This document shows, in pieces, positions 10,301 through 38,300 of a stretch of 64,000 nucleotides of DNA (its first letter is position 1; each line of letters starts with the position of its first letter). The translations under genes were made by a program, and so were the position numbers. The stretch is from positions 2,015,510-2,079,509 of the forward strand of contig NC_029526.1 in NCBI RefSeq assembly GCF_001577835.2, given 5' to 3'. The notes under the pieces are model-generated. The model was not told the DNA's origin, made no database searches, and saw nothing but the letters and a program-made list of their open reading frames with translations. This DNA is from Coturnix japonica. Its lineage: Eukaryota; Chordata; Aves; Galliformes; Phasianidae.

Positions 10301-13254
10301 TTAGAGAGAGAAACAAGAGATGCCCTCAGCTCCATGAACAAGGGGAAAAAGACCCTTAGAGGATCATCTCCTTTTACTTGGCTGCTATTGCTCCGGACTT
10401 CCCTGCTTCCAAGACTTTAATCCTCACCCCAGAGTGCCAAGACTCCAAGCAAGTGTCTGTGGCCAAGCACGCTGCACAGACTTTGATTTATCCAAACACT
10501 CTCCGGAGAACGGGGGTGACTCAAGCTTCGTGTAAGGCGCCCAAATAAACAAACAGATTGCTCAGAGCAAGAGCAATCCAGAGTGCGATAAGAGCTACAA
10601 CCAAGTATGAGCAACAGACATGTGAGCGAAGGAGGCCACCAGGCAGCTACCAAAGGGCACTGGGCAATATGGCTGTGCACAACTGGCTGCCTCTGTGGCA
10701 CAGCAGGACCAGGTGGGAGCCTGGTTCAGACACTTCCACTGCAGAGCACACAGGCTCAAAGTCCAGGTCTGCTTTGCTAAAGGGCGCAGCCTCCCATTGC
10801 TTGGGAGGCCACACAGCAACCAGCAGCCAACACAAACTCAGCTTCCTCCACCAGCAATCATGGCTGAATCCCAGGCTCTGAGGATCGATGTCTTTAATGA
10901 TGCAGCTCACATCCCATCATATCTATCTCCATTTAAAAGGCACTTTTGCTAATTAAGCCTCCTGCTCTTCTCCAATGCTAAATCAGCAAATTGCAACACT
11001 CCTTCCGATTTCATACATTCATTTCCTCAGCACCTCTCACTGCTGCTAATATCCAAGATACATTAAGCTCCTGAAGGGATGGTTCTGATTAAGAACTACA
11101 AAATGATTGACAAATATAGCAGCTCATCTTCAAGGCTCACATCTCCACAGGGACCTGCCCTAGGCAGCACTGCAGGGCTCTGCAGGAAGGAGCCCTGCCA
11201 GCAGCCCAGCACTCTGCCCCATCTCTGCATCAAACCCCAGCCTGCATCACCCAACCCCTGCTGGGAAGTGTTGGCCTCAGCCTGCCCTGCCAGCCTGCCC
11301 CTAGCTCTGCTGCTTCCAGAAAGCATTAAACTCAGCTTAATGGGGGATCCTTATGAGACAACCACATCCCTCCTTTGTATTAAATGCAGCTCTGATGGGG
11401 AAAAACCAATCACATAAGCTCTGCATCACGTGGCTTTTGGTTTTTCCCCAGTGACCTTTTTTTTTCCCTTCTAAATCATCAGCCCAGCAGAACCTCCATG
11501 TGCATCTAATAAAACAGCAGCTGGCATAAAGGAAATGAAAGCCAGGAGCCCAGAGGGGCAGGGCAGTGACTTAACACTGGGAAACCACCCTGCGGCAGGT
11601 GACAGCAGCAGTAACCAAACCTCCATAGCAACACTCACCATGAGATTACAGCTGTACACAGAGAGAAGCCCAGGTGTGGCCCCTCCAGAGAGGCCAAAGC
11701 AGGCTGAGATCACTCAGCATCTTCTATCTGTGACCAGCTGACCTGGAAGGCTTTCCTTCCCTAGATTAGAAGCAACCTGTCTTCTTCAGCACTACCAGGA
11801 TGAAAGGCATCAGAAAATAAACTGGTTGGCAGAAACGCAGGCAGGAAGGGGCCCTTCCCCTCCCAGCCCTGCCCAGCACAGCATGAGCTCCATGAGCTGC
11901 ACCCAGCTGCAGACAGCACACACTGCCCAGTGCTCAGCACCAGCTCCTGTGAGACACTGCAAGTGTGACAGCAGCTCGAGGCTTAAGCCTAAGCAGGCGG
12001 ATTTCTGGAGCTGTAAGACAGGGTAGCAACCTTCCCAGTAAAGAGAATTCCTTCTAATGCCCTCTGAATCAAGCAGGAAACCCTCTGCTGTCTAAGGATG
12101 AACTGGAAAAGCTCATTTTGCAGTTGTGTGCCCCGAAGCCCCGAAGGAGAGGCAGCTTCATACAGAGTTATAACAGCCGTTATTCCTTAAGGCTGTGGTT
12201 GCTGCTGGCAACGCTCCGACATAACAAAACCCAGCGGAAAGCGAGGCAGGACGGCACGGTGTGAGGCCGACCTCTGGAGGAGCACTGCTGAATGGGTGCG
12301 AGCAGCAAGGGCCGGAGGAACACGGCTGGCACCAGTGCTCACAGCAGGACTGGGGGTGCACAGCGCTATGGGGTGCACAGGGCTATGGGGTGCACAGCGC
12401 TATGGGGTGCACAGGGCTATGGGATGTACAGGGCTATGGGGTGCACAGGGCTAAGGGGTGCACAGGGCTAAGGGGTGCACAGGGCTAAGGGGTGCACAGG
12501 GCTATGGGGTGCACAGGGCTATGGGGTGCACAGGGCTATGGGATGTACAGGGCTATGGGGTGCACAGCGCTATGGGGTGCACAGCGCTATGGGGTGCACA
12601 GGGCTATGGGGTGCACAGGGCTATGGGATGTACAGGGCTATGGGGTGCACGGCGCTATGGGGTGCACGGCGCTATGGGGTGCACAGGGCTATGGGGTGCA
12701 CAGCGCTATGGGGTGCACAGGGCTATGGGGTGCACAGCGCTATGGGGTGCACAGGGCTATGGGGTGCACAGCGCTATGGGGTGCACAGCGCTATGGGGTG
12801 CACAGCGCTATNCTATCCCATATGGGATATGGATATGGGATCCGAACAACCACCTGCAGGATGCGAACAGAACCGGTCCATGTCGGGGCACACATCGCCC
12901 CCGGCTGCTGCAGGTCGCCGTGCGGGCCGTTACCGGACGCCCCCAAGGCCCCGATCCAGGCCCCGAGCACAGCCCAGCTCCCCACACACACATCCCTGTG
13001 TCTCGTATCGGGACACGGCGCCGTGTGGGGCCGGACCGACCCCCACCATCCGCGATGCTCCTCACGGAGCCGCTCCGCCCCGCGCTGCGGTACCGGCCCG
13101 CACACACACAGCGCTGCTCGCCGCCCGACCCGGTGCCGTTCCGCCCGCCCCGCTCCGTCCCTTCGCGCACCTTCTTGTCCCAGATCTGCAGCGGTTTGCT
13201 GCCGATGCTGTACAGCACCGAGAGGAACCCGCTCTGGAACGTGTTCTTGAACAT
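7309..13254 (-). CDS. CFAP20: CFAP20, cilia and flagella associated protein 20 (six coding exons)
   Basis: The coding sequence joins, in transcription order, 13254-13171, 10270-10191, 9367-9256, 9182-8994, 8064-7954 and 7314-7309. It gives 193 residues plus stop, the same length as the human protein as I recall it, and is nearly identical (for example Val for Ile at residue 13). The protein starts [10 protein letters not shown] and ends NKAKQ. Every junction keeps frame and shows GT at the donor and AG at the acceptor. CFAP20 is a small beta-rich inner-junction protein of the ciliary doublet microtubule, joining A and B tubules, and it affects polyglutamylation and beat form. It is a single DUF667-type domain with no signal peptide or membrane segment. 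The gene lies in the same direction as CSNK2A2, whose polyadenylation signals lie about 1.5 kb upstream. The promoter is a CpG island without an obvious TATA box. Confidence 0.97.
7954..8064 (-). CDS. CFAP20: CFAP20 coding exon 5
   Basis: This exon encodes residues 156-192, from [17 protein letters not shown] to LPVQNKAK. Acceptor is GACTCACAG and donor is AAG then GTGAGC. Confidence 0.97.
8994..9182 (-). CDS. CFAP20: CFAP20 coding exon 4
   Basis: This exon encodes residues 93-155, the most conserved block ([17 protein letters not shown] onward to IETLRVQ), with Ser where human has Leu in NLSDF. Acceptor is GCCCCAG and donor is GTAAGA. Confidence 0.98.
9256..9367 (-). CDS. CFAP20: CFAP20 coding exon 3
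   Basis: This exon completes Ser55 and encodes residues 56-92 ([12 protein letters not shown] to FTFEVQ). Acceptor is TTTCTCAG and donor is GTGAGG, phase 0 at the end. The intron that follows is only 73 nt. Confidence 0.97.
10191..10270 (-). CDS. CFAP20: CFAP20 coding exon 2
   Basis: This exon encodes residues 29-54 and two bases of Ser55 ([12 protein letters not shown] onward to GTNV). Acceptor is CCTCCAG and donor is GTAGGA. It is 80 nt and too short for an open-frame scan to show; it was found by matching the protein. Confidence 0.96.
10271..13170 (-). other. CFAP20: CFAP20 intron 1 (2.9 kb), with minisatellite
   Basis: This is the largest CFAP20 intron. It holds the 17-bp minisatellite at 12350-12811, an ambiguous base at 12812 and the 3' part of the CpG island next to exon 1. 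I saw no other gene, repeat family or RNA gene. The other introns are 7315-7953, 8065-8993, 9183-9255 and 9368-10190, and they hold nothing I could name. Confidence 0.85.
12350..12811. repeat. 17-bp minisatellite, about 27 copies
   Basis: The tandem unit is GCTATGGGGTGCACAGG with variants (GATGTACAGG, GTGCACGGC, GTGCACAGC, GCTAAGG). The period is a constant 17 bp. The array ends at a single undetermined base, N at 12812, so the copy number in this assembly may be wrong. Since 17 is not a multiple of three, all three frames run through the array with a 17-residue period, creating long false open frames on both strands. Confidence 0.95.
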
Positions 13255-13440
13255 GGCGGATGCACCGCGCCGCCGACGCGGCAGGTGGCGGAAGGATACG
13301 GCGGGAGCGGCAGCACACGGTGAGCAGCGCGGATCGCTCCGCCACCGCCGGGAACTTCCGGGAACCGCGGAACCGTCAGCAGGGACTAATTGAATGGAGG
13401 AGGAGGAGAAACAGGACGGGGTGGGAACGGGGTGGAGAGT
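12840..13440 (-). promoter_or_regulatory. CFAP20: CFAP20 CpG-island promoter
   Basis: A dense run of CpG dinucleotides covers CFAP20 exon 1 and its upstream flank. About 100 bp upstream of the start codon lies an ETS-type core ACTTCCGG at 13354-13361, overlapping TTCCGGGAA at 13356-13364 (STAT-like spacing). No TATA box is near. This fits a broadly expressed TATA-less promoter. Island edges are by eye. Confidence 0.7.
13171..13254 (-). CDS. CFAP20: CFAP20 coding exon 1
   Basis: This exon encodes residues 1-28, from the initiator Met to WDKK. The start was chosen because it gives the conserved [11 protein letters not shown]-terminus and follows a purine-rich context in the CpG island. Donor is AAG then GTGCGC, phase 0. 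Confidence 0.97.
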
Positions 13441-13606
13441 GAAGGTGAACGGGAATGGGACTGAATAGGAGCTTCAGTACTGCAGAGCTCGGGTTAACGG
13501 CCAGCCTCAGTGCTGGCATGGAAATGAAGGCTGGAGGAGGAAGAGAAGGGAGTAATGAAAGGGACAAGAGCAAGGGCCATGTGTTGGGAGCAGCAGGTAC
13601 CAGCAA

Positions 13607-13762
13607 CAGCACCCAGCCATAGCACCCAGCCATAGCACCCAGCCATAGCACCCAGCCATAGCACCGAGCCATAGCACCCATAGCACCCAGCCATAGCACC
13701 CAGCCATAGCACCCATAGCACCCAGCCATAGCACCCATAGCACCCAGCCATAGCACCCAGCC
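13607..13762. repeat. 13-bp and 10-bp minisatellite upstream of CFAP20
   Basis: Tandem copies of a 13-bp unit, AGCCATAGCACCC on the plus strand, are mixed with shorter 10-bp units (CATAGCACCC). There are about a dozen copies. On the minus strand the core reads GGGTGCTATGG. It lies about 350 bp upstream of the CFAP20 start codon. Confidence 0.9.
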
Positions 13763-14845
13763 TGCCACCTTCAGGGCTGTAAGGAGCAGTGTCCCTAATG
13801 GTGGCAAACAGCCCCTTTTCCTTTGCTCCCGGTGACTGTACAATAGCTCCTCCTGCTCTCCTCATTAAGCCCATCCTGACGGGCTCTCACTGCTGGCATC
13901 CTGCAGCACGGCCAGTCCTCCTGCCCACAGCTCCCTCCTCACTGGATATCCCTCCTCGTATGTTTCTTTCCAAACTTTTATTCAACGATATAGAACTATT
14001 TCAATTATAACACAGAACTGTCCGTTGTGATGCTACATTCGCTGCCACTGCCAGGCTCTGGCAGGGGCAAGCTGGCTAACCATGGTCTGTTAAAGGCTGG
14101 GAGAGTCAGAAGAGCAGAGGAAGGAACAACTAACCAACAACCGTTTGCACAACCTTCACATTTCCATGTTCTCTGGGTCAGGAGGGGATCAACAAAGAAC
14201 CAACCAAAGGCAGAACCTGTTACAGAAGAGCTGTGTTCATTAGGTGAGTGCCATCCAGCCAGGCACTCGGCCCTGCCCGTGCTGCAGTCTGCCCGCTGTC
14301 ATTCTACACGTGCCGATAATGATTCTCATTCTGCTTATGGAAAATTGGGAGCAACAGCATCTGGACCTGGGGAGAGACCGGAGGATGGAAGTGAGTGTTT
14401 CAGGATGCTGCCCACACACTGCATTGCTCTCCTTCAGTCCTGGTGGTAAGGAGACAGCTGGGCCCTAAACTCTGCCACCCAGCCCCACCAGCCCACTGCA
14501 CAGCATGGCCATGGGAGCCAAATCCAGGTGAAAGCCTACAAAAATCCCCCAAACCAACCCTACTGTTGTTAGAGGAGCATGAGAGCCCTGCAGCCCTCAG
14601 ACCAGGCAGCATGGAGCAGGGCAGGTGGGCACAGGGCTGGAAACACACAACAGCCAACCCCACATTGTACCAACAGCTCTGCAGCCCCAGAGCGCAGTGA
14701 GACCCTCAGGGCTGATGGCATCAAAACCTGAGAGCAACGACCAAGGGATTCCCAAACCCAAAAGGTTGGAAAAGCCAAGCTGCCCTCTGTGATGAGGCAG
14801 TCTTGCTCTCTTGGGCCATCCCACAGATTAGAGACAGCAGCCGTT
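13763..14845. other. Spacer between CSNK2A2 3' end and CFAP20 promoter
   Basis: About 1.1 kb with no coding exon that I recognise. A minus-strand AATAAA (TTTATT near 13978 on the plus strand) could serve as a more distal CSNK2A2 polyadenylation site. No repeat family was recognised. Confidence 0.6.
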
Positions 14846-14859
14846 CAGACGTATAGATA

Positions 14860-14865
14860 TTTATT
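14860..14865 (-). promoter_or_regulatory. CSNK2A2: CSNK2A2 polyadenylation signal, distal AATAAA
   Basis: This is a canonical AATAAA on the minus strand, about 1.43 kb past the stop codon. It and the hexamer at 14918-14923 form a close pair, a common arrangement at the end of a long 3' UTR. Confidence 0.55.
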
Positions 14866-14917
14866 GGTTTCAGTGAATTATACAAATGGATTGACCTGCT
14901 ATCGATGCCAATAGAAC

Positions 14918-14923
14918 TTTATT
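14918..14923 (-). promoter_or_regulatory. CSNK2A2: CSNK2A2 polyadenylation signal, proximal AATAAA of the pair
   Basis: This is a second canonical AATAAA on the minus strand, 53 bp before the distal one. A further AATAAA near 16249, only about 40 nt past the stop, could give a very short 3' UTR but is less likely to be the main site. Confidence 0.5.
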
Positions 14924-16290
14924 GGAATATGGAATGTAAACAGATGTTTCAAATAGAAACATTGCAACCTTATAAAAAATTAACTATTTCGACAATGCCG
15001 CAGAAGGAAATTCTGTGTTGAGGTGCTGGTGGGAAAACACTATCTCCAGCTTGTAGGTTTGAGCATCACCAGAACCACTTGATGAAATCACACACAGAAC
15101 AAGTAGAGGAGGCAACTGTGAATCATGGGGCTATAAAGCCATCAAGGGATCTGATGAAAGAACCCGCGAGACGAACCCCCCACCCCCCACAGCAGGATCG
15201 GCACCCCAGATTTCAACAAGTGGCTGACTTTGTTAAAACACTACGTGGGATCCCAAGTCCCGGATCAGTAGTTGCACAGCCCCCTCCCCGACAGACCACA
15301 CCGCTGGTTGCTGATCCTTCCCCACCCCATGCTCTCCTCCCAGGGCCCCGTTCCGCTCCTCTATCCTGCGGCGCTGGATTGAACGGCTCCAGAGCTGCGC
15401 TCTGGCACAAGTCTGCGTCTGGCACGAATTCTCATGGGAGCCACGTCGTGAGGTACGTGGTTGCACACCTATCACAACAAGTCTTGCAGTTCTGACTCTC
15501 CTGAGCTCGGTGGGAAAGCCTGGATAGTCCCTCCCCTCTCCTGCCACAAAAGCAGCCCTCACATTCACAAGTTTCCAAAGCAGGTCTATTGAGTTTCTCT
15601 TCAGAGCGAGCCTTTGTCAAACAAGCCTGGAGGGGGGAATCTCACCTCTCCCCAGCAACTCAGTTCAGTGCCTTATTTTTAATGCTCCAGCCCAGTCCTG
15701 AGGTGCTGCTGGGTTTGTGGGCTGCGTTTTGTTGAACCTCCCCCCTCCCCCCGAACGCCCTGGCATTTGCAATTAAAACTGGGATTCAAGGGCCAAATTC
15801 AAGCCCAGAGTGAGCAGTAGGACTTGGAGCTCAAAGCAGACTTGCACCTGCTGACCCCCAGCCTGAATTTGGTTCACCCAGAGTCTACAAGTCAGAAAGG
15901 CATGTTTAGAAAGAGGCATGCTAAGGACTGATGGTGGAACGGCCAATTTGTCCCCACCAGCACAGTGGGGAAGGCTGGACAGAGAAGGAAGAGAAGGATC
16001 CATAGAGATGTGAACCAGAATCAGTCGTGTTGAGCCCTGGGGATATCACTACATGTTTAACTCTTGCAAGACCATTTGCCCAGGGCTTTGGTACCACAGG
16101 GTTAGAGTTACATTAACCACAACCACCAGAGAGGAACTGAGGTTTATGACCCCCCCCCCAAAGGTTAGATTTCTGCCGAGTATAAAGGGGAGGGGGAGGG
16201 GGGGGTCCTTGGTTCATTTCCCTTCACTGTGTGACCGAAGGTTTTGCTTTTATTTGTAAACATCTTGAATTACCCGTCGTTTTCCAGTCT

Positions 16291-34275
<17,985 letters not shown>

Positions 34276-34378
34276 GGCGGCGCCGGGCGGCTGGCTGTCA
34301 GGAGGGGATGGAGGCGCGGGGCCGGCGCGGAGGCTCGGCAGAGGCGGGGCGCCGCGCGCAGGAGGGCGGCGGCGGGCT

Positions 34379-34430
34379 GGCGGGCAGGGCCAGGCCGGGC
34401 GGGGGGGGGGGGGCGGCCCGGGGCGGCCGG
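34379..34430 (+). other. G-quadruplex-prone tract near CSNK2A2 start
   Basis: Several runs of three or more G are packed within about 50 bp, including a run of 13 at 34401-34413. The G-rich strand is the plus strand, the template for CSNK2A2, about 110-150 bp upstream of its start codon. Confidence 0.5.
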
Positions 34431-34693
34431 GCGCGGAGCCGAGGCCGGGGCCCGGTGCCGGCGGCTGCAGCCTGGGCCGGCCCCGAGCGCCGCGCAGCCG
34501 ACCCGGAAACGGCGCCGCGCGTCCGCGCCGCCGCCGCCGCGAGAGGAGCCCGCTGCAGCGCCACCCCGCGGCTGGGAGGACCGGCTGCCGCGGCCCCGCC
34601 GCCGGGAGGATGATGTCACGGCCGGCCCCGCCCGGCACCCGAGAGATGGGGGGATGGAGGAGTCGGTTCGGAAGGACGAGGGCAGCGCTGCAC

Positions 34694-34739
34694 CGGCACG
34701 GCACGGCACGGCACGGCACGGCACGGCACGGCACGGCAC
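34694..34739. repeat. (CGGCA)n pentanucleotide repeat, about 9 copies
   Basis: Nine perfect CGGCA units lie in the shared CSNK2A2 and CCDC113 promoter, about 420 bp upstream of the CSNK2A2 start codon. Perfect units suggest recent or ongoing length change. Confidence 0.95.
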
Positions 34740-35245
34740 ACAGCCAGAGCTCAGCCCCGAGCAGCCCAGCACCCCGACCCGCCCGCAGTTGGAGCGGTGT
34801 CTAATTATGGAAGTCGGCGGGTGCGCGCTGCCCAGCGGAGCTAACGCGGCGGCAGTACCAGCAGGGCAGGAGCGGAGCAACGTGTGTTCGCAATGCTGCT
34901 CACGGGGCACGTGCCCGGCCTCCAGTGCGGCTCATTACGGCTTATCCAGCCTTCATTTTGTGCCCAGTATCTCCACTATTGTCACTGTTCTCACAGCTGC
35001 CCGGAGAAGCCCCGCAGAGCCGGGCAGGGTGGCACGGCCGGAAAGCACGCGCTGCTGGGGTTAGTCAAACCTCCGCCCTGCAGAATGAATGGGAACGAGA
35101 GCAGCCCGCGGGCTGCAGCGAGCAGAGACACAAACGAAGCCGATCGACACGGGCCGTTGGAAGCCCCGCGGGCCGCCCTGCCGTCCTGCCCTCCCCTCCC
35201 CTCCCTCTGACCCCCCGCCCCGTGCCGCCGTTGCCAGGACGCACC

Positions 35246-35310
35246 ATGACGGAGCTGGAGCTGGCCGCGCTGCCCCTGCCGCAGCTCCGGGAACGACTGG
35301 AGCAGAAGCG
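35246..35310 (+). CDS. CCDC113: CCDC113 coding exon 1
   Basis: This exon encodes MTELELAALPLPQLRERLEQ and Lys21, plus two bases of Arg22. The ATG has a good context (CACCATGA). Donor is CG then GTACCG, weaker than its neighbours, but the phase fits exon 2 exactly. Conservation here is low. Confidence 0.85.
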
Positions 35311-38300
35311 GTACCGGCAGACACGGCGGGGCAGGGGATGCGCGGGGACAGAGGCTGGGCGGTAACGGGCTGTGGGCTGAGACGGGAACAGGACAACAGG
35401 GGCAGGGGCAGATCTGAGGGTCTCATCTGTGTCCCGGTTTGTGGACGGGAGATCTGCAGCTCTCCTTGTTTTTGGGGGCCTGCTTTGCATTGGGTTGTTC
35501 TCCTTTGCTTTGCAGCCATGCCAATGACTTGGTGAGGTCCAGGGTGAAGCTGTTTGAGAACCAGTACAATAAGATTCAGATGAGCAGCCAGGGCTCCCCG
35601 CAGCAAGGCTCCGCACCAGCGATGGCACCCAAACTGGTATGGAGTGGGGCAGGCCGGGATGAGTGACTTAACCCCAACCCCAGCTTGAAAACAGGTGTGC
35701 TGGGCATCAAGGTACAGGTGTGGGCTCACTCACCTTTGTGCATGCCAGGCTGCCACGGAGTGACTTGAAGGTAAACGCACTGGGGAGATGATGCCAGGGA
35801 AGCAGGGGACACGGCCCAGTTCTTTAACAGGGTGCTCTGATCCTCCTCTTCCCAGACCTGCGTGCATCCACACCCAGATCCCTCCTGCCAAGTGCACGCT
35901 GCTCCTCTGCTATCAGAACGCTGGACTGTCTTTGGGAATACATGCAGACACAGCAGCAGTTGGTCGGTGCTGGTTTTCTAATGGTGTCTGTGTTGTCGCT
36001 CAACTGTTGCAGACACGGGGCAGGTCCAGATCCAGGCTGCGCAGCAGTTCCTCGGCCTACTTTGCAGCCCTGACAGCGGAGCAGAAATGTGACCTGGCTG
36101 AGCGGGAGCTGATGGATGTGAAAAAAGACATTCAGAAGATGGAGGAGGACTCGGAGAAGACCTTGCAAGACCTCGAGGTACAGCTCTGAGGATATCGAGG
36201 CATCCTGCGGCACCGTGGCTTTTCACACCTCTTTGACTGTGATGTGGCTTCATTTCTACAGGCAGTCATACAAGAAGCAGATGGTTGGTGGGCTGGTGTT
36301 AAGAAAGCTACCGGTGACTTTGAGGAAGACGTTGTCAGAGCCATCTCCAACGAGAAAGGGAGCATCACAGCATCTGAGAAGGTGGTGAAATACCTGGAGG
36401 AGAAGAACCACCAGAGGGTCAGTGCTGTGTGGTAGAAGTTGAGCCTGGTCTGACATCTGTTCCCATGCCCCTACATGAGCTGCCTTGTACTCTCAGGCTG
36501 TCCTAGCAGCTAACCCTGTGAGCACAGGGCAGGGCAGCACTGTGAGGGCTGCAGTACAGGTGGAACAAAGGGAAAGCGCACAGTAAAGCACGGGGCCTGG
36601 TGCTCTGCCTCCTCCCAGGCCCTGCTGCCACTCTCTAATCTGCTTTCTTCCTTCAGGATCTGCTGAGGCAGAAGCTGCGCTTAGAAAGCAATTTGCTCGG
36701 GAGCTACAAGAAGAAACTGCAGCAGCAGCTCAGGCAGGTGCGTGCTGCCTGGGCACCCAGTATGGCACCTCTTTAAGCCTTAGGTTTGCACCCAGGCAGA
36801 CGACCCTGTGCTTTAAGTCTGCCTTCCCCACCAAGAAAAGCTCTTTCATTTGAGTCTGAGCTTTGCAGCTCTGTTTCCCTGGGCTTGCAGAAGGCGCAGG
36901 TGGGAGAAGTGATCAGTGAGGTCCATGCAGAGTTGCTGCAGGTTAAGAAAGCACAGTACGAGGAGGAGATTGATGAGAAGAACAAGGAGCTGCAGCAGCT
37001 AAAGATGGCCTTAGAGAAGATCAAGATCATCGACTCCTGCAAGGTGAGTGAAGATCGCAGTGCCCCTGTTTGCCCTTCCTGCTATTCCCCATGGTCACAC
37101 ACAAGCTGACCAGCAGCTCTTGCAGCTTTCCATTTCTCAGTCCGAGAACTCCAGTGGCTTTGCAGGGACTGGAGATCTGCCACTGCACCTGCTGCCACTG
37201 TCCTGCTCTTGTGTTCCAGCAAAAGCTGCACAGTGCCATGGAAACATCAACAGCTCTGATGAAAGACATTTCCCAGAGGATAGAGATGCTGGAGAAAGTT
37301 GAAAGAAAAACTACTCTTGTGAAGGAGGTAAGATGACAATTTGGGGATCACTGAGACTTTGCTTGACTTTTTTTTAGGCCATAGCTACCTGCATTCCTTG
37401 GTGGGACTGAGAATAGGTCCTGGAGCTCCTGCTGCTGTGGGTGGGGATGGGCAGCTTTGTGGATTTTACCCCCCCAGGGTCCATCCACTGCCTTCTTGAT
37501 GCTCTTTTTCCTTGAGCTTTTCCTCCCCAGTGAGAAGTAGCACAGATGTCACAGCCTGGGGACACAGAGGCTGAGCCACCGAGGCTCTGGGCAGCCCCAC
37601 TATGGGGTGGAGGCATGGGGTGGGTGCATTGCATCATGTCCCTCCTTTATCCTGCCCTATCCTTGCCCTCTGTCACTTTTCCTCCTGCAGCAACAAGCCA
37701 AAGAGAAGTGTCTCATTGAGAGGCTGCAGAAGCAGCTGTCAGACTACAGCACACCTCCTGCAATGAATTACATGCAGACAACGATGGCTGTCGCTGACCT
37801 GGAAAAGAGCATCAAGGCTTGGGAGAGGAAGGTGGCAATTGCCGAGGTGAGGGAGACGGGGCCTGGAGTGGGCTGGGTGCTGTCTCCTGCTGTGCTGCTG
37901 CAGGCAGCGCTGGAGGCTCTTCCTGTTGGCTGCTCCCTATCCCCAGAACAGAGGCTGAATTTTAACAGCTGAGCTTGGAGGTGAGGATGCAGCATGTAAC
38001 TTGACAGGCTGCACCATCAGGCTGGGCTCATGCTGGAACCTGAAGGGTGTGTATGGACACACAGAGCCTGGGACGTGTCTGGCTGCAGCACCCCAGCCAG
38101 CTGATGGATCCCCAGTGCTGGCTGTCCTCTTTGATGATCTCAAACGTTTCTTCCTCATCTGTATCTTGACTGTTCCCTGGTAAGGAATGGCTGTATCTGG
38201 CCAAGAGCCGACAAACATGAGTTCATGGCAAAGTTGCAAGAACAGTATCTTTGTCTCTGGCCCTGGCACAACTCCTTCAGCCTGGGAGGAGTTGTGGAGA

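Larger units (their letters stand above)
14850..16290 (-). other. CSNK2A2: CSNK2A2 3' UTR (inferred)
   Basis: This runs from the stop codon to the paired AATAAA signals. It contains a run of ten C at 16150-16159 and a G-rich tract at 16187-16205 (plus-strand sense), which in the mRNA become a G run and a C run able to pair. The UTR end is inferred from hexamers. Confidence 0.5.

Noticed and set aside
12458-13393. Open frames of 250-311 codons running through the 17-bp repeat
   Set aside because: The repeat unit lacks stops in most frames, so long frames arise on both strands. They also cross the N and the CFAP20 promoter.
12350-13762. CRISPR-like arrays
   Set aside because: The repeats are directly head-to-tail with no unique spacers, in a vertebrate gene. 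They are minisatellites.
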